From Pedobacter soli (GTDB taxonomy: Bacteria; Bacteroidota; Bacteroidia; Sphingobacteriales; Sphingobacteriaceae): DNA of 64,000 nt. Shown here piece after piece: positions 61,123-64,000 of the stretch (within the stretch, counting starts at the first letter, position 1; every line of letters starts with the position of its first letter). A program made the translations under genes and the position numbers. Under the pieces are notes generated by a model, which did not search any database, had not been told where the DNA came from, and saw only the letters and a list, made by a program, of their open reading frames with translations. The stretch lies in contig NZ_FMZH01000019.1 of assembly GCF_900101435.1 (NCBI RefSeq), positions 1 to 64,000 of the forward strand, in the 5' to 3' direction.

Positions 61123-62949
61123 ATGGAAAATTTTATTGTTTCTGCCCGTAAATACCGCCCGGCCACGTTCGAAACTGTGGTTGGTCAGCAGCACATTACG
61201 GGTACTTTAAAAAACGCCATCAAAAACAACCAGCTTGCCCAGGCATTTTTGTTTTGCGGTCCGCGGGGTGTGGGTAAAACTACTTGTGCGCGTATCCTGG
61301 CCAAAACCATTAACTGTACTAACCCTACAGCCGATATGGAAGCCTGTGGTACCTGCGACAATTGCCAGTCTTTTCAGAACGGGCATTCTTTCAATGTGCA
61401 CGAGCTCGATGCGGCATCAAACAACTCTGTTGATGATATCCGTAGTTTAATTGAGCAGGTGCGCATACCGCCACAAGCCGGAAAATACAAGATCTATATC
61501 ATTGATGAGGTTCACATGTTATCGCAAAGTGCATTTAATGCCTTTCTGAAAACTTTGGAAGAACCACCTTCGTATGCTATTTTTATTCTGGCTACTACCG
61601 AGAAACACAAAATCCTGCCAACCATTTTATCGCGTTGCCAGATTTTCGATTTCAACCGGATCCAGGTAGAAGATATTGCCAATCACCTGTCGACCATTGC
61701 CAACCGCGAAAACATTGCTTTTGAAAGTGATGGTTTGCACATTATTGCGCAAAAGGCTGACGGAGGTTTGCGCGATGCCCTTTCGATGTTCGATCAGATT
61801 GCCAGTTATGCCAATAAGAACATTACCTATAAAGCGGTAATCGACAACCTTAACATTTTAGATTACGATTACTTTTTTAAACTTACCTCTTTTTTAACCG
61901 CTGCCGAAGTTAGCCAAACCCTGCTCCTGTTTGATGAAATATTAAACAATGGCTTTGATGGCAACAACTTCATCAATGGTTTGGCAAGTCACTTCCGTAA
62001 TTTACTAGTAGGTAAAGACAATGCAACCATTAAGCTTTTAGAGGTAAGCGAAAACATTAAACAAAAATATTTAGAGCAGTGCAGGCAAACAGAATTGTCA
62101 TTCTTGCTAACAGCCTTAAATTTGGCCAATACTTGCGACTTAAATTATAAAAACTCTAAAAACCAACGTTTACAGGTAGAGCTGGCACTGATCAAAATGT
62201 GCCATATCCGGTCCGTCGTCAATTTAGCACAACAGCCTTTAAACACCAATAACACAGCAACTGACGGAGATCAGGATAAAAAAAAAACTAATGTCGTAGC
62301 CGAAAAGGCAGTGCAGGCCGAAAGCATAAAGCCAAAAGCAGAAAGTGAAAACGCAGCACCGGCAACAGTAAATATCCCAAAGGCAGAAGTTCCGCCCAGT
62401 ATACCTTTAAATACACAGAGCGAAGCGCCAAGGCCTGTAAGCATGCCTACGGCTACTTCAATCAGCATCAATATACCCAAAAAAACAGCGGGCACCTTAA
62501 TTCCTTCGCTAAACGATTTTGAACGAAATGCAGATAGCAACGACGACGGTAAGCCAAAAGCTATAACCGGCGAAGCACGCGAAGTTTTTAGTTATGACCG
62601 TTTGCTTGAAGTATGGAGCAATTATGTGCAAATTCTTAAAGCTGCCGATAAAATTAACCTGTTCACCATCCTGAACAACTTTGCACCGGTACTTTTAAAG
62701 CCCGAGCTGATTGAAATTTCAGTAGAAAGTAAAACCCAGGAACACCTCATTCAGCAGGAATCTGTTGAACTTTTAAATTACTTAAGAAACGAGCTTAAAA
62801 ATTTCGGGGTACTGGTAACTTATAAACAGGTAGAGCGTAAGCTCGAAAACAGGTTGTATGGTAACCGCGAAAAATACGATTACCTGGTAAACAAAAACCC
62901 AAAACTGGATGAGCTGCGCAGGAGATTTAACCTGGATATCAACCCATAA
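61123..62949 (+). CDS. dnaX: DNA polymerase III subunit gamma/tau
   Basis: The 608-residue protein starts at ATG 61123 (MENFIVSARKYRP). Walker A is CGPRGVGKTTCARILA and the zinc site has four Cys (one in INCTN, three in CGTCDNC). Walker B is YIIDEVHMLS and the sensor is TILSRCQIFD. After residue about 370 a Pro/Ala/Thr/Lys-rich linker is followed by a tau-like C-terminal domain (about 475-608). It is the clamp-loader ATPase. Whether a shorter gamma form is made is unknown; a run of nine A residues at 62279-62287 could favour slippage. Confidence 0.96.
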   Translation: MENFIVSARKYRPATFETVVGQQHITGTLKNAIKNNQLAQAFLFCGPRGVGKTTCARILAKTINCTNPTADMEACGTCDNCQSFQNGHSFNVHELDAASNNSVDDIRSLIEQVRIPPQAGKYKIYIIDEVHMLSQSAFNAFLKTLEEPPSYAIFILATTEKHKILPTILSRCQIFDFNRIQVEDIANHLSTIANRENIAFESDGLHIIAQKADGGLRDALSMFDQIASYANKNITYKAVIDNLNILDYDYFFKLTSFLTAAEVSQTLLLFDEILNNGFDGNNFINGLASHFRNLLVGKDNATIKLLEVSENIKQKYLEQCRQTELSFLLTALNLANTCDLNYKNSKNQRLQVELALIKMCHIRSVVNLAQQPLNTNNTATDGDQDKKKTNVVAEKAVQAESIKPKAESENAAPATVNIPKAEVPPSIPLNTQSEAPRPVSMPTATSISINIPKKTAGTLIPSLNDFERNADSNDDGKPKAITGEAREVFSYDRLLEVWSNYVQILKAADKINLFTILNNFAPVLLKPELIEISVESKTQEHLIQQESVELLNYLRNELKNFGVLVTYKQVERKLENRLYGNREKYDYLVNKNPKLDELRRRFNLDINP

Positions 62950-63065
62950 AAAGCAATTAAAATTAAGGCATAAAACAAAAGCAGGACTACACCGAATGTA
63001 ACCCTGCTTTTCCATTTATATGATTGTTTCGTCAAATCACCATCTTCCCGACGGTATGCTATTGA

Positions 63066-63467
63066 CTATTTTTGGGGCGTATCATTAACCGGATAACCCT
63101 CTTCATCCAAATCATCGCGGTTATCTTCAGGCGTGCGGGCCAGAATCTCATCTTCAGCACTTAGTTTTACACTTTCACCATTATCTACGTGCATACCTAA
63201 TTCCTCCAAATCATCGTTTGCAATTTCTTCATTCCGTGCGTATTCGTCGCCTACGTATGGGTTGGCTTCATCATAAGTAGAATCATCGTCGCGGGCACCT
63301 GCAGCAACCGTTTCGTAACCCATCGGGTGATCGTAGTCTTCATCTGTACCTTTTACATCAAGTTCATAACTCTGCTTACTTTCATTGTATGATAAATTTT
63401 CTTTATTAATGCCACCATTTTCGGTAGTACTGTGCAGTTTATCGCGTGAAGGTTTATTATTTGCCAT
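63066..63467 (-). CDS. Small acidic hydrophilic protein, unknown function
   Basis: The 133-residue protein has no signal or membrane span. It is rich in Asp, Glu, Asn and Tyr (GARDDDSTYDEANPYVGDEY, PEDNRDDLDEEGYPVND) and starts MANNKPSRDKLHSTTENGG. It looks intrinsically disordered, like stress-linked hydrophilins. The ATG is preceded by AGGAGA. I recognise no named family. Confidence 0.7.
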   Translation of the reverse strand: MANNKPSRDKLHSTTENGGINKENLSYNESKQSYELDVKGTDEDYDHPMGYETVAAGARDDDSTYDEANPYVGDEYARNEEIANDDLEELGMHVDNGESVKLSAEDEILARTPEDNRDDLDEEGYPVNDTPQK

Positions 63468-63660
63468 GTGATGAATCTCCTATAATTTAATATGAATATA
63501 ACAAATTGACAGGACTTTGGTTTGTGAATGCCTGCACAATATTGAAAATATTTGATTAACATATAACTGGGAAAGCGGGTAATTTTAGATGCCTGCTCAC
63601 AAAAATTTTTAATTTGCCAGCAATACATCTTTTCTATATTTTAGAATAAGCTGAACCACA

Positions 63661-64000
63661 ATGGAAGAAATACTACATAAATATAATTGGCCCAAAAGGT
63701 CAATTCCATCACCAGAAGCGATTGCCGAAATAGAACGGATTACAAATTTTCGAATACCACAGGATTACAGACATTATCTCAATAGCTATTCAGGATTTGA
63801 GATAAACATTGGAAAAGAGTTTGTGATACTATGGGATTTGGATGAGTTACTGGATCAAAACCTTGGTTATGGTATCTTTGAAAACTTACCAAATACATTG
63901 GCAATCGGAGGAAACGGTGGCGGTGAATTTATTGCTATTGAAAGAGATGAAAATGAACAATATCGTGTTGTACTTTCACCATTTATAGATTTAGATAAAC
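63661..64000 (+). CDS. SMI1/KNR4 (SUKH) family protein, cut by the window edge
   Basis: The first 113 codons are present from ATG 63661 and the frame stays open to the edge. The opening YNWPKRSIPSPEAIAEIER is followed by RIPQDYRHYLNSYSG (SUKH core helix), LWDLDELLDQN and TLAIGGNGGGEFIAIER, the typical fold signature. Many bacterial SUKH proteins are immunity proteins to secreted nuclease or polymorphic toxins. A toxin gene would be expected beyond 64000 but none is visible here. Confidence 0.75.
   Translation, partial: MEEILHKYNWPKRSIPSPEAIAEIERITNFRIPQDYRHYLNSYSGFEINIGKEFVILWDLDELLDQNLGYGIFENLPNTLAIGGNGGGEFIAIERDENEQYRVVLSPFIDLDK

Overview
The window comes from a Bacteroidota chromosome, most likely a Sphingobacteriaceae member of the Pedobacter type. 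The evidence is protein content (TonB-dependent receptors with a carboxypeptidase-like N-terminal domain, a LytTR/LytS pair, a rhamnose operon with a fused aldolase-dehydrogenase, RNase Y, ZapA), low GC, and promoters of the Bacteroidota form TTTG-N19-TAnnTTTG (perfect ahead of a tRNA-Phe copy and rpsF, near-perfect ahead of rpsT and a receptor gene). Most of the window is ordinary core genome with small accessory islands.

Layout. 1-446 (minus) is the 5' half of a group IIC intron whose protein runs off the left edge. It sits just behind the terminator of a secreted beta-helix lipoprotein gene that pairs with a TonB-dependent receptor (508-4837). 4949-10496 (minus) is a housekeeping block read pheT, coiled-coil gene, zapA, a 6S-like RNA, rny and an Mpo1-like gene. 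10755-12723 (minus) holds a secreted phosphodiesterase-like protein, radC and rpsT. 12967-21364 (plus) holds purN, purH and the rod-shape operon mreBCD-mrdA-rodA; the 3' tail of rodA is partly duplicated downstream. 21691-29664 holds an acidic protein, tdk, a Crp-type regulator, two NAD-binding proteins and a SNF2 helicase. 29863-37189 (minus) is a complete L-rhamnose catabolic operon: rhaT, aldolase-dehydrogenase, rhaI, rhaK and a GntR-type regulator.

37707-39038 holds a hydrolase and a MazG-like pyrophosphohydrolase. 39344-43755 is a LytTR/LytS pair divergent from a TonB-dependent receptor, with a large inverted repeat just upstream of the receptor promoter and matching 35-bp repeats in inverted orientation at the two outer ends. 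43932-48265 holds a GNAT enzyme, an LEA-like lipoprotein, an S41 protease, a SRPBCC protein and two identical tRNA-Phe genes that each carry their own promoter and terminator. 48496-50661 is a membrane Fe-S protein with a CCG-domain partner. 51088-57123 holds envelope genes (AsmA-like, mtgA, a DUF1080 lipoprotein) and an SDR. 57258-58333 (minus) is rpsF-rpsR-rplI. The right end has a secreted protein, an AraC regulator, a HEXXH-type secreted peptidase, dnaX, an acidic protein and a SUKH-family gene cut by the window edge.

Intergenic DNA is rich in palindromic repeat families. No CRISPR array, prophage, rRNA or complete insertion sequence was seen. No wholly new multi-gene system is evident. 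The strongest second-look items are the terminator-targeted intron, the 6S-like RNA, the receptor/two-component module with its inverted repeats, the possible phosphate-type boxes at the first receptor locus, and a hairpin repeat family with a compensatory base change.
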